Shown here: piece by piece, positions 6,814 through 13,706 of the stretch
How positions within the stretch are numbered: the stretch's first letter is position 1
How the letters are laid out: every line of letters begins with the position of its first letter
Assembly: GCA_018334795.1 (NCBI GenBank)
Contig: JAGXLH010000034.1
Coordinates: 1-14,663, forward strand
Direction: 5' to 3'
From: Thermoplasmatota archaeon
Lineage (GTDB): Archaea > Thermoplasmatota > E2 > DHVEG-1
Length of the DNA: 14,663 nucleotides
Position numbers and translations under genes: made by a program
Notes under the pieces: generated by a model
Database searches by the model: none
What the model was told of the DNA's origin: nothing
What the model saw: the letters and a program-made list of their open reading frames with translations, nothing else

Positions 6814-8046
6814 TTATTCCCCCTTAACTTGTTTTACATCTAATGCATCAACTGAACACGCAACATTTAACAACGCGCTAAGATTAGGTTGCGTTTTTCC
6901 ATCATCACCAGTAATTAATTCTTTGATGTATGTTCCAGATTCACTTTCAATTTCAATTGAAGCTCTATCTTCATCTACCTCAAGAACGTTACAGCGATAA
7001 ATCTGCCTTCGTCTAACCTTTTTTGCGCGACGCTTTTCAACGCGTGTTGGGGTTTGTTGATTAATCGTGGTACCCTGTAATGACTCGGCTACCTTTTTAA
7101 GTTTTTCTTTTTGAATTGGAACCCTTGCATGTATTTTTACTACATATACTTTCTGGAAGTGTGCTTCTTTAATTCGGGCTATATCACTACGTTCTGTGTA
7201 TTTAAAATAATTTACTGCTATGGCACTATCACTTTCCGATTTAATTTGTTTGGTTAATGATGCTAAATCAAGAGACCTTTTTTTTGGATTTTTAACTTCC
7301 AAAACAAATGGTCGACCATCTCCAAGCATACGTACATCAATGTCCTCTCGGCCAGCTCCATGAAACGCCTCATCATCGGCTTGAGATGCGTTAACTACCG
7401 GTTTGGCGATAAACTCTTCAACACTGTTTTCGTATAATTTTCCTGTATATTGACAATATCTGCATCCTTTTCCATGACATTGGCGACAGAACCATTTTGT
7501 CTGTGGTAATCCTCTCTGAAATTTGTTATATCGACCAAATAGGTAAAGGGGTTTTATTTGAAGAGAAATGACATTAAATTGAGTATTGATAATAATCATT
7601 ATATCTGGATGTTTAAAACTCACTTTTTTTTCCATTTCTTCTTCCAATCTTATTCCAATATACTCATTAATTTCTTGTTTAACTGAAGCAGTATTCGTTA
7701 AATCAAACTCTTCAATGACTTGGTTTTCTTTGGTACTAATATCTTCATCGATATGACAACCTATCAAAAATGTGTTGAATTCATAATCGTTAACTGAATC
7801 AAAAGCAATTTGATAGAAATCTGGTAATTCTTCAAAAAGACCATGACACAATTCACAACTACTTTCTACCGTTTTTGAAAACGTTGAATGCTTTTCTCTA
7901 ATTCGTTTTCCAGCCTGCTGGAATAGTTCTTCTTCCTTTCGATGAGTACATAATCGTCCGATACAATGATCGCAAAGATGATACGATTCAAGTATTCGAT
8001 GGATTTTTTCATGAGAATAATCGGATTTTGAGTTGGATGAATTCAT
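6814..8046 (-). CDS. pus10: tRNA pseudouridine synthase Pus10
   Basis: A 410-residue enzyme that in archaea converts U54 and U55 in the T-loop of tRNAs to pseudouridine. The N-terminal zinc-binding part shows CDHC (Cys25, Cys28) and CELC (Cys64, Cys67), with a THUMP-like region after it. Further CRQC and CRYC pairs (Cys187/190 and Cys195/198) follow the FGRYNKFQRGLPQTKW motif. HGAGREDIDVRMLGDGRPF (residues 229-247) is the catalytic signature carrying the active-site Asp, and SGTYIKELITGDDGKT is the conserved C-terminal segment. I chose ATG 8046 over GTG 8058 because the TATA-like box at 8075-8082 places the transcript start near 8052, giving an almost leaderless mRNA. It is the first gene of the operon. 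The basic stretch EKRRAKKVRRRQ (about 337-348) fits tRNA binding. Confidence 0.95.
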   Translation of the reverse strand: MNSSNSKSDYSHEKIHRILESYHLCDHCIGRLCTHRKEEELFQQAGKRIREKHSTFSKTVESSCELCHGLFEELPDFYQIAFDSVNDYEFNTFLIGCHIDEDISTKENQVIEEFDLTNTASVKQEINEYIGIRLEEEMEKKVSFKHPDIMIIINTQFNVISLQIKPLYLFGRYNKFQRGLPQTKWFCRQCHGKGCRYCQYTGKLYENSVEEFIAKPVVNASQADDEAFHGAGREDIDVRMLGDGRPFVLEVKNPKKRSLDLASLTKQIKSESDSAIAVNYFKYTERSDIARIKEAHFQKVYVVKIHARVPIQKEKLKKVAESLQGTTINQQTPTRVEKRRAKKVRRRQIYRCNVLEVDEDRASIEIESESGTYIKELITGDDGKTQPNLSALLNVACSVDALDVKQVKGE

Positions 8047-8074
8047 TAGTAACAACACCGTGAAAAAAAGGGGA

Positions 8075-8082
8075 CTTATAAA
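8075..8082 (-). promoter_or_regulatory. TATA box of the pus10-ksgA operon
   Basis: TTTATAAG on the minus strand, centred 32 bases before ATG 8046, matches the archaeal TATA consensus closely. It is the only good promoter seen for the five-gene operon, whose internal gaps are 3-18 bases. Confidence 0.65.
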
Positions 8083-8160
8083 GTATACGTTTCACTGAAT
8101 AATCTTTGAATTGAAGAATAAATCAGTTTTGGTTTTTTAAGTTGATTGTTTAGTAAGCTT

Positions 8161-8168
8161 TTTAATAT
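8161..8168 (+). promoter_or_regulatory. TATA-like box of the DUF1015 gene
   Basis: TTTAATAT with a T-rich flank lies about 50 bases before ATG 8214. The expected transcript start near 8190 would give a leader of about 20-25 bases with GGGAGG (8199-8204) as ribosome-binding site. Confidence 0.4.
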
Positions 8169-8188
8169 TAGTCTAAATACAGATGTTA

Positions 8189-8201
8189 CCCATTCTATGG
8201 G
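8189..8201. repeat. Short inverted repeat at the DUF1015 transcript start
   Basis: CCCAT, three bases, ATGGG: a perfect 5-base inverted repeat whose right arm contains the first three G of the ribosome-binding site GGGAGG. It could act as DNA (operator at the start site) or as RNA (partial masking of the site), depending on where transcription starts. It is short enough to be chance. Confidence 0.3.
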
Positions 8202-8213
8202 AGGCTATGAGTT

Positions 8214-9533
8214 ATGGTTAAAGTATCTGCATTTAAAGGAATCACATACAACAATGAGAAAATTAAGGATCTAGACTTAGTAATGTCTCCTCCATATGAC
8301 ATTATTTCTCCAAAACAACAAGATCAATTATACGAAAATAGTCCATATAACTTCGTTCGATTAATTCTTGGGAAACAATTCTCTGATGACACAGATGAAA
8401 ATAATCGGTATACCCGTGCGAAAAAAGATTTTGAACAATGGCAGAAAGACCATATCCTGATACCAACTGATCATGAAGCAATTTATCCTTACAAAATTAC
8501 ATACACCCTTGACGATGAACAGAAAACAATGAATGGTTTCTTTATTTTGTTACACCTAGACAAGGATTATAAAAAAGTAAAGGCTCATGAACGAACCCTT
8601 TCAAAACCAAAGGCAGATCGACTAAATCTCATGAGAGCATGTTATGCAAATCTTGAACCAATTCAACTTTTATATATTGATGAGCAAGATGAAATTAATC
8701 ATGCAATAAAACAAAAAATTTCTGGTGACCCATTAATTAATGTTACTGGTTATGATGGATTTGATCATGCAATTTGGAAACTTACAGATGAACATATCAT
8801 TAATAAAATTAAATCATTTCTTGATGATGATATTCTTTTTATCGCTGATGGTCATCATCGCTATCAAACTGCTATAAACTATGCAAATGAAATGGAAGAA
8901 AAAACAGGTAACCGAGATTCAGATGCTCCATTTCAATATCGTATGGTAATCGTAGCAAATATGTTTGACGAAGGGTTATCTATCTTGCCGACTCATCGAT
9001 TACTTCATCTTCCAAAACAGATAACTAAAGATAAATTAATAACCAATCTAAAAGAATATTTTAATGTAAACATAATTCCTAGAGAAGAAACAGATACGCC
9101 ATCAATACTTGCGGACCATATTAAAAAACAGATTGAGACTAAATCACAGCATAAATTTGCTTTTCTTTTTAAAGATAGTTATATTGTGATTACTTTAAAA
9201 GATGAATCGGTAATGGAGAATATAGCAAAAGATCGCAGTGAAATTTGGAGAAAACTTGATGTTTCTATTTTACATAAGATTGTCATTGAAAAAATCATGG
9301 GTATCACCCAAGACACTTTGGAAGATTATGTAAAATATACTCGCGATGATGAAGAAGCAATAACTGTAATCGATGATGGAGAATATGATTGTTCAATTCT
9401 TATGAATGCAACTAAAATCCAGGAGTTAAAAGCAATTGCTGATGCTGGAGAACATATGCCTCAGAAATCAACATATTTTCTTCCAAAAATGCTTTCTGGC
9501 TTAGTCATGTATGATATGAATAAAAAAGAATAA
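8214..9533 (+). CDS. DUF1015 family protein, function unknown
   Basis: A 439-residue soluble protein of the DUF1015 (COG4198) family, found in many bacteria and archaea without a proven activity. Family landmarks are VSAFKGI (residues 4-10), SPPYDI (25-30), AHERTLSKPKADRLNLM (124-140), FIADGHHRYQTA (209-220) and LPTHRLL (258-264). The HERT and DGHHRY blocks are rich in polar, potentially catalytic or metal-binding residues, so an enzyme is likely, but I cannot name a substrate. The ATG at 8214 has GGGAGG nine bases before it. It is transcribed alone, divergent from the pus10 operon, with a T6 tract shortly after the stop. In some bacteria the family lies near serine biosynthesis genes; nothing of that kind is visible here. 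Confidence 0.9.
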   Translation: MVKVSAFKGITYNNEKIKDLDLVMSPPYDIISPKQQDQLYENSPYNFVRLILGKQFSDDTDENNRYTRAKKDFEQWQKDHILIPTDHEAIYPYKITYTLDDEQKTMNGFFILLHLDKDYKKVKAHERTLSKPKADRLNLMRACYANLEPIQLLYIDEQDEINHAIKQKISGDPLINVTGYDGFDHAIWKLTDEHIINKIKSFLDDDILFIADGHHRYQTAINYANEMEEKTGNRDSDAPFQYRMVIVANMFDEGLSILPTHRLLHLPKQITKDKLITNLKEYFNVNIIPREETDTPSILADHIKKQIETKSQHKFAFLFKDSYIVITLKDESVMENIAKDRSEIWRKLDVSILHKIVIEKIMGITQDTLEDYVKYTRDDEEAITVIDDGEYDCSILMNATKIQELKAIADAGEHMPQKSTYFLPKMLSGLVMYDMNKKE

Positions 9534-9541
9534 TCATATCA

Positions 9542-9547
9542 TTTTTT
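9542..9547 (+). terminator. T6 tract after the DUF1015 gene
   Basis: Six T followed by further T-rich sequence (ATTTCATTTATTA) begin nine bases after the DUF1015 stop and precede the next promoter, fitting an archaeal terminator. Confidence 0.5.
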
Positions 9548-9581
9548 ATTTCATTTATTACATTATAAGGTGATGAGTTAG

Positions 9582-9590
9582 CTTAATATA
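9582..9590 (+). promoter_or_regulatory. TATA-like box of the site-2 protease gene
   Basis: CTTAATATA is centred 31 bases before ATG 9617, and no Shine-Dalgarno sequence precedes that ATG, so a nearly leaderless transcript is likely. An ATG at 9601 is out of frame with the protein. Confidence 0.45.
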
Positions 9591-9616
9591 CAATCATAGT
9601 ATGCACATCTACTACC

Positions 9617-10972
9617 ATGACACTTATTGAAATACTAGCGATTCTCATTGGTATTATTGGAGCTTACATTCTTCTCTCATTGTTTTTAAAACAGAAGGGA
9701 TATTTTGAAAAATACAATATTAGTTTTTATGGTCCTGCATTGATGATTCGGACCAAAAAAGGCGTAGGATTTCTACGACGAATTGCACAACGTAAGCGAT
9801 TTTGGAAAGGATATGGAACGCTTGCGGTTATCGTCTGTTTTGTTATGATGATTTTGATGGTGGTGTTAGTCATTGCTAATATGTGGGCAGTGTTAGAATT
9901 TACTCCTGAACAGCAAGAAGCACTCCCAGGTATAGAATTTGGATTGATTTTACCTGGAATTAATCCGCTTCTTCCACTTGATTATTTATTTTACATCATT
10001 GTTGGTTTAGCAATTGGGATCATTGTCCATGAATTTTCACATGGCATTCTCACGTTTGCTCATGGATTAAAGGTAAAAGCACTTGGGTTGCTCTATCTTA
10101 TTGTTCCATTAGGAGCATTTTGTGAACCTGATGAAGATGAATTACAAGTTACTTCTATGAAAAAACGAATGCATGTTTATGCTGCGGGTCCAATGTCTAA
10201 TTTTGTTGTAGCTTTGATTACCTTGCTCTTGTTCTCTTATGTAGGAATGGCTGCAGTTGAACCTATAGAGGGTGTTCACATATCATATGCGATAGAAAAT
10301 AGCCCAGCAGCCGAGATAGGGCTTTCAGCTGGGATGGTTATTTCATCATTGAATAACACACCGGTTCAGACAGATGCTGATTTTAGAGATGTAATGAAAA
10401 ATGTTTCAGTGGATCAAACCATTCCAATTCAGTATTATACGGAAGATTCTATGATTGATACCACAATTACACCTGCACCTCGATCTCAGTTTACTGATAA
10501 TCAGAGTCAAAAAAATATGAGTTTTGTAGGAATTGGTTTTAATAGTTATGTGCCAGGATTTATCGATTCTTTACAACATCCATTTACTAATGCTGATGGA
10601 TTATTACTATTGTATTCATTACCATTCATTGGTTACTTTGTTGGCTATAATCCATTGGTAAGTCCATATACTCAAGGATTACAGTTAACGGGACTTGCTT
10701 CTTTTATTCCTACACCTCTATTTTGGATAGGTCTTAACGTCCTTTTTTGGATTTTCTGGCTGAATTTATTGCTTGGTTTTTTTAATGTATTACCAATGGT
10801 TCCATTGGATGGTGGGTTCTTATTCAATGATAGTGTTCGCTTCTTTGTGCAACGAATCAAAAAGAATTTGAGTGAAGAACACGTTGAAAAAATTGTACGT
10901 CATGTCACTACGTTTATTTCATTTTTGATATTATTCTTAGTGTTATTTCCCTGGCTTATCAAATATTTCTAA
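9617..10972 (+). CDS. Site-2 protease (M50 intramembrane metalloprotease) with PDZ domain
   Basis: A 451-residue zinc protease that cleaves membrane proteins inside the bilayer. HEFSH (residues 138-142) in a hydrophobic helix is the HExxH zinc site, and NVLPMVPLDGG (390-400), with Asp398, gives the third zinc ligand in the NxxPxxxxDG motif. AGPMSN (190-195) is another family segment. Hydrophobic segments lie at about 1-24, 66-92, 120-148, 153-170, 186-212, 325-345, 365-400 and 427-449. Residues about 215-275 (SPAAEIGLSAGMVISSLNNTPV) are a PDZ domain between the two halves of the active site, as in RseP and related S2P enzymes. Substrates are probably membrane-tethered regulators or remnant signal peptides, which is inferred. 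It is transcribed alone. Confidence 0.93.
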   Translation: MTLIEILAILIGIIGAYILLSLFLKQKGYFEKYNISFYGPALMIRTKKGVGFLRRIAQRKRFWKGYGTLAVIVCFVMMILMVVLVIANMWAVLEFTPEQQEALPGIEFGLILPGINPLLPLDYLFYIIVGLAIGIIVHEFSHGILTFAHGLKVKALGLLYLIVPLGAFCEPDEDELQVTSMKKRMHVYAAGPMSNFVVALITLLLFSYVGMAAVEPIEGVHISYAIENSPAAEIGLSAGMVISSLNNTPVQTDADFRDVMKNVSVDQTIPIQYYTEDSMIDTTITPAPRSQFTDNQSQKNMSFVGIGFNSYVPGFIDSLQHPFTNADGLLLLYSLPFIGYFVGYNPLVSPYTQGLQLTGLASFIPTPLFWIGLNVLFWIFWLNLLLGFFNVLPMVPLDGGFLFNDSVRFFVQRIKKNLSEEHVEKIVRHVTTFISFLILFLVLFPWLIKYF

Positions 10973-10981
10973 AGTCTAAAC

Positions 10982-10986
10982 TTTTT
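10982..10986 (+). terminator. T-rich terminator after the site-2 protease gene
   Basis: A short T5 tract within CTTTTTATATTTCTC starts nine bases after the stop. The rest of the 91-base gap to convergent rpl10e holds only purine-rich sequence. Confidence 0.35.
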
Positions 10987-11045
10987 ATATTTCTCAATGC
11001 TTCTAAGAGATAAAGAAAATTGAAAAGAATGGGGGAGAAAATTAG

Positions 11046-11051
11046 AAAAAA
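11046..11051 (-). terminator. T6 terminator after rpl10e
   Basis: On the minus strand CTTCTTTTTTC begins a few bases after the rpl10e stop, with the T6 run itself 12 bases downstream. It fits an archaeal T-tract terminator in the gap between convergent genes. Confidence 0.5.
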
Positions 11052-11063
11052 GAAGATATTATT

Positions 11064-11561
11064 TTAGGATTGGTTAACGTGGCAAGGTGATGGTAATTTC
11101 ATCCCAGCTTTTCGTAATGCACTTTTTGCGATTTTAACAAATTGAGGCTGTGTTTCAATTGTAATTACTGATTGATTTCGTTTCACACGAGCTGCACTAC
11201 TTACAATCTTTCCATACGAACTTCGCATACCTTGGGAAACACGATCTGCACCAGCTCCAGTGGCTTGTTTGTTTTCTCGTAAAATGACATGTGGAAACAC
11301 TAGAACACGTAATCGATAATTAGTCAAACCAACTTTTTTTTCCATAAAACGGTTTGAAGTAATACGAGCTGCTTCTAATGCGCCATGACGAGCTTGACAT
11401 TGTTCATCAGAAACTAAACTAAGTTTCACTGGAAATGTGGCTTGTCTATTTCCATTCATGAATTGAGTAATTCTTGGATTTGGAATACCGCCCATGTATT
11501 CTTTGCGAGTGGTAAGTTGTCCTCGTACATAACGGTACATACTACCTGGTTTTCGTGACAT
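11064..11561 (-). CDS. rpl10e: 50S ribosomal protein L10e (uL16)
   Basis: A 165-residue archaeal/eukaryotic L10e, equivalent to bacterial L16 (uL16). It sits near the peptidyl transferase centre and the tRNA acceptor arms of the large subunit. The start MSRKPGSMYR, then YMGGIPNPRITQFMNGN, EQCQARHGALEAARITSNRFMEK, RVLVFPHVILRENKQATGAGADRVSQGMR and the C-terminal ALRKAGMKLPSPCHV are all clear family segments, so the gene is intact and of normal length. The loop around ENKQATGAGADR is the one reaching toward the tRNA-binding centre. ATG 11561 has AAGGTTG before it and a TATA box at 11610-11617. It is transcribed alone, divergent from argS. Confidence 0.97.
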   Translation of the reverse strand: MSRKPGSMYRYVRGQLTTRKEYMGGIPNPRITQFMNGNRQATFPVKLSLVSDEQCQARHGALEAARITSNRFMEKKVGLTNYRLRVLVFPHVILRENKQATGAGADRVSQGMRSSYGKIVSSAARVKRNQSVITIETQPQFVKIAKSALRKAGMKLPSPCHVNQS

Positions 11562-11609
11562 TGTTTACAACCTTATTATTTTTAATGGGGAGGTGAATTG
11601 TACATGGTG

Positions 11610-11617
11610 TTTATAAC
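11610..11617 (-). promoter_or_regulatory. TATA box of rpl10e
   Basis: GTTATAAA on the minus strand, preceded by an A-run that would serve as TFB-recognition element. The expected start near 11588 gives a leader of about 27 bases containing AAGGTTG before the ATG. Confidence 0.6.
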
Positions 11618-11645
11618 TTTTTTTACTGTATATTTCAAAAATGAT

Positions 11646-11673
11646 AGGATAAACCGTCTTTTTATCCTTTTTT
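11646..11673 (+). repeat. Perfect 8-base inverted repeat followed by T6, between rpl10e and argS
   Basis: AGGATAAA (11646-11653) and TTTATCCT (11661-11668) can form an 8-pair stem with a seven-base loop, running straight into T6 (11668-11673) on the plus strand. It resembles an intrinsic terminator, yet no plus-strand gene ends here: the nearest upstream plus gene stops at 10972. It lies between the divergent TATA boxes at 11610 and 11728, so an operator is the other option. Confidence 0.5.
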
Positions 11674-11727
11674 GTCAAAAGAAATAAAAAATTTAGAGGA
11701 ATCAAAATTAATGAAAAGAGCCGAAAG

Positions 11728-11737
11728 GATTTAAAAA
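11728..11737 (+). promoter_or_regulatory. Promoter of argS (BRE plus TATA-like box)
   Basis: CCGAAAG followed by GATTTAAAAA is a purine-rich recognition element plus A-box, centred 28 bases before ATG 11761. This places the transcript start at about 11758-11760, so argS mRNA is probably leaderless. Confidence 0.55.
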
Positions 11738-11760
11738 AAATATCTTTTACGGTGTAATCA

Positions 11761-13500
11761 ATGTATATTGCTATTGAAGTTGAAAAACACATTAGAAAAA
11801 AATTAAAACAAACATTGCAGCATCTTCAATTTCCAGATACGATTAGATTGGAGACTCCGTCTTCACCTGATTTTGGAGATCTTGCATTTCCTTGTTTCTC
11901 ATTGTGTTCGGTTAGTAAAAAATCTCCTTATGAAACTGCAAAAAATATTTTGAGTCATTTGGAAAAACCTGATGGTGTGAATAAAATGGAGGTTCATAAT
12001 GGATACATTAATTTTTGGTTTGATACTAACCAGATCTTAGCAAATACACTAACTTCGATTTTTAAAAAAGGTAAAGAATATGGGATTCTTTCACCTAAAT
12101 ATCAGAAAGTTATTGTTGAACATACCTCTGCAAATCCAAATGGTCCATTGCATGTGGGTCGAGCTCGTAATCCAATTATTGGAGATACAATAACTCGGCT
12201 AATGAAAGCAGATGGATTCCATGTTGAATCACAATTTTATTTAGATGATTTAGGAAAACAAGTAGCTATTCTAACTTGGGCTTTTCATCATCTTGATGAA
12301 ACGGATTTATCTAAAAAATCAATGGATAAACCTGATCATTATGCAGTACGATTTTATCAGAAAGCTCATGAATTGATGCAACAGGATGAGAGAATTGCTA
12401 GTGAAATCGATGAATTGGTTCATAAAAGTGAACTCGGTGACGAAGACGCAATTGATATGGGTAAAAGATCGTATGAACCAGTATTAACGGGCATATCTGA
12501 AAGTTTATCTAGTATTAATATCTCTATTGATAATTTTATTCCTGAATCTAGATTTGTTAAGAATGGAAGTGTGCTTAAAGTAATTGAACAATTGAAACAA
12601 ACTGCGTATTGTAATGAAGAAAAGGGAGCATTTTATCTAGATTTAAAAGAATTTGGAGTGAAGGGAAGGTCAACGAAATTTTTTATTACTCGAGCTAATG
12701 GAACCTCTCTTTATGCTACTAGGGATGTTGCGTATCATTTATGGAAAAATTCACAAGCTGATCAATTGGTTAATATATTAGGTGAGGATCATAAATTGGA
12801 ATCTCAGCAGGTTAATATTGCTTTAGAATTATTAAATGCGGATAAAAAACCAATTCCTGTTTTTTATTCATTTGTTTCTCTTCCAGGTGGAAAAATGTCC
12901 ACTCGTAGAGGGAGAGTTGTTTATCTTGATGATTTAATTGAAGAAAGTAAACAGCGGGCTTTTGTTGAAGTAAAAAAACGGCGTGGAAAAGAATTATCTA
13001 AGGAAAAAATGAAGGATATTGCTAAAGTCGTTGGTGTTGGTGCTCTTCGATATAATATTATTAAAGTGCAACCTGAGAAACATATTGAATTTAAATGGGA
13101 GGAAGCGTTAAGTTTTGAAGGAAACACCGCTCCGTTTATTCAGTATGCTACAGCTCGATGTGCTAGTATCTTACGGAAAAGTAAGATTGAATCTAATGTT
13201 ATCAAAGAGTTATGTGATTCTCAGGTTCTTACTCATGAATCTGAAGGTAGATTGGGAAAGCAATTAGCAAAGTTACCGATTATTATCGATGAAGCAGCGC
13301 AAGGGTTTAAACCTCATCTTATCACTCAGTATTTGTTTGATACCGCATCATTATTTAATCAGTTTTATCGTGATTGTCCAGTATTAAGTGCAGATAATGA
13401 AATGGTGAAATATTCGCGGTTAGGATTAGTTCTTTCAACAAAAATCGTATTAGAGAATGGATTGGCTTTACTCGGTATTGATGGATTAGATGAAATGTGA
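11761..13500 (+). CDS. argS: Arginyl-tRNA synthetase
   Basis: A 579-residue class I synthetase that charges tRNA-Arg in the cytoplasm. Residues about 1-100 form the N-terminal Add1 domain that recognises the tRNA elbow (SSPDFGDLAFPCF, residues 34-46). HTSANPNGPLHVGRARNPIIGD (121-142) holds the HIGH-type motif as HVGR. TRANGTSLYATRDVAYHLWK (310-329) is the core amino-acid binding region, and PGGKMSTRRG (375-384) is the KMSKS-type motif as KMSTR. The DALR anticodon-binding helices follow from about residue 455 (NTAPFIQYATARCASIL). All parts are present, so it is complete. The frame has ATG 11761 close to a probable transcript start, which supports a leaderless message. Confidence 0.97.
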   Translation: MYIAIEVEKHIRKKLKQTLQHLQFPDTIRLETPSSPDFGDLAFPCFSLCSVSKKSPYETAKNILSHLEKPDGVNKMEVHNGYINFWFDTNQILANTLTSIFKKGKEYGILSPKYQKVIVEHTSANPNGPLHVGRARNPIIGDTITRLMKADGFHVESQFYLDDLGKQVAILTWAFHHLDETDLSKKSMDKPDHYAVRFYQKAHELMQQDERIASEIDELVHKSELGDEDAIDMGKRSYEPVLTGISESLSSINISIDNFIPESRFVKNGSVLKVIEQLKQTAYCNEEKGAFYLDLKEFGVKGRSTKFFITRANGTSLYATRDVAYHLWKNSQADQLVNILGEDHKLESQQVNIALELLNADKKPIPVFYSFVSLPGGKMSTRRGRVVYLDDLIEESKQRAFVEVKKRRGKELSKEKMKDIAKVVGVGALRYNIIKVQPEKHIEFKWEEALSFEGNTAPFIQYATARCASILRKSKIESNVIKELCDSQVLTHESEGRLGKQLAKLPIIIDEAAQGFKPHLITQYLFDTASLFNQFYRDCPVLSADNEMVKYSRLGLVLSTKIVLENGLALLGIDGLDEM

Positions 13501-13526
13501 TTCGTAGTTATTAATTAAAAAAAGAA

Positions 13527-13587
13527 GAGATGAAATTAAAAAGGAGGCAACCTTAGTGGACAAATTCTTTATTTTTTATTCATCTCT
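13527..13587 (+). repeat. Long-armed hairpin just after argS, possible structured RNA or terminator
   Basis: AGAGATGAA (13527-13535) pairs perfectly with TTCATCTCT (13579-13587), and the stem can be extended by TAAAAA/TTTTTA after a two-base bulge. The enclosed sequence includes GGAGGCAACCTTAGTGGACAAATTC and a T6 run at 13572-13577. It begins 27 bases after the argS stop. It could be part of the argS 3' end or a small RNA; CACA follows the stem directly, but no convincing H/ACA pocket or kink-turn was found. Confidence 0.45.
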
Positions 13588-13614
13588 CACATCTATAGTC
13601 TTTATCACCCACAA

Positions 13615-13622
13615 TATAAATA
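13615..13622 (+). promoter_or_regulatory. TATA box of the radical SAM gene, inside a small palindrome
   Basis: TATAAATA is a close match to the archaeal consensus and is flanked by ACAAT (13611-13615) and ATTGT (13623-13627), a 5-base inverted repeat overlapping the box by one base. The transcript start would fall near 13643-13645, inside a second palindrome CGTTAAATAACG (13640-13651). The leader would be about 60 bases. Confidence 0.5.
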
Positions 13623-13706
13623 ATTGTCGACCTTATATTCGTTAAATAACGATTATTTGTGTTTGTTGGATAAGAAATCTAAAAACCGAAGAAAAGGATG
13701 AAAAAA

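Noticed and set aside
8207..8221. Four-codon open frame ATG...TAA overlapping the DUF1015 start
   Set aside because: It lies between the ribosome-binding site and the real start and is too short to judge; probably chance.
9570..9576. GTGATGA, a perfect C-box sequence for a C/D guide RNA
   Set aside because: No CTGA D box or flanking stem was found within a suitable distance, and the stretch is explained by the promoter region of the site-2 protease gene.
11565..11792. 75-residue open frame on the minus strand between rpl10e and argS
   Set aside because: It covers the argS start and both promoters, has a low-complexity hydrophobic and lysine-rich product, and has no ribosome-binding site; it is a chance frame in AT-rich DNA.
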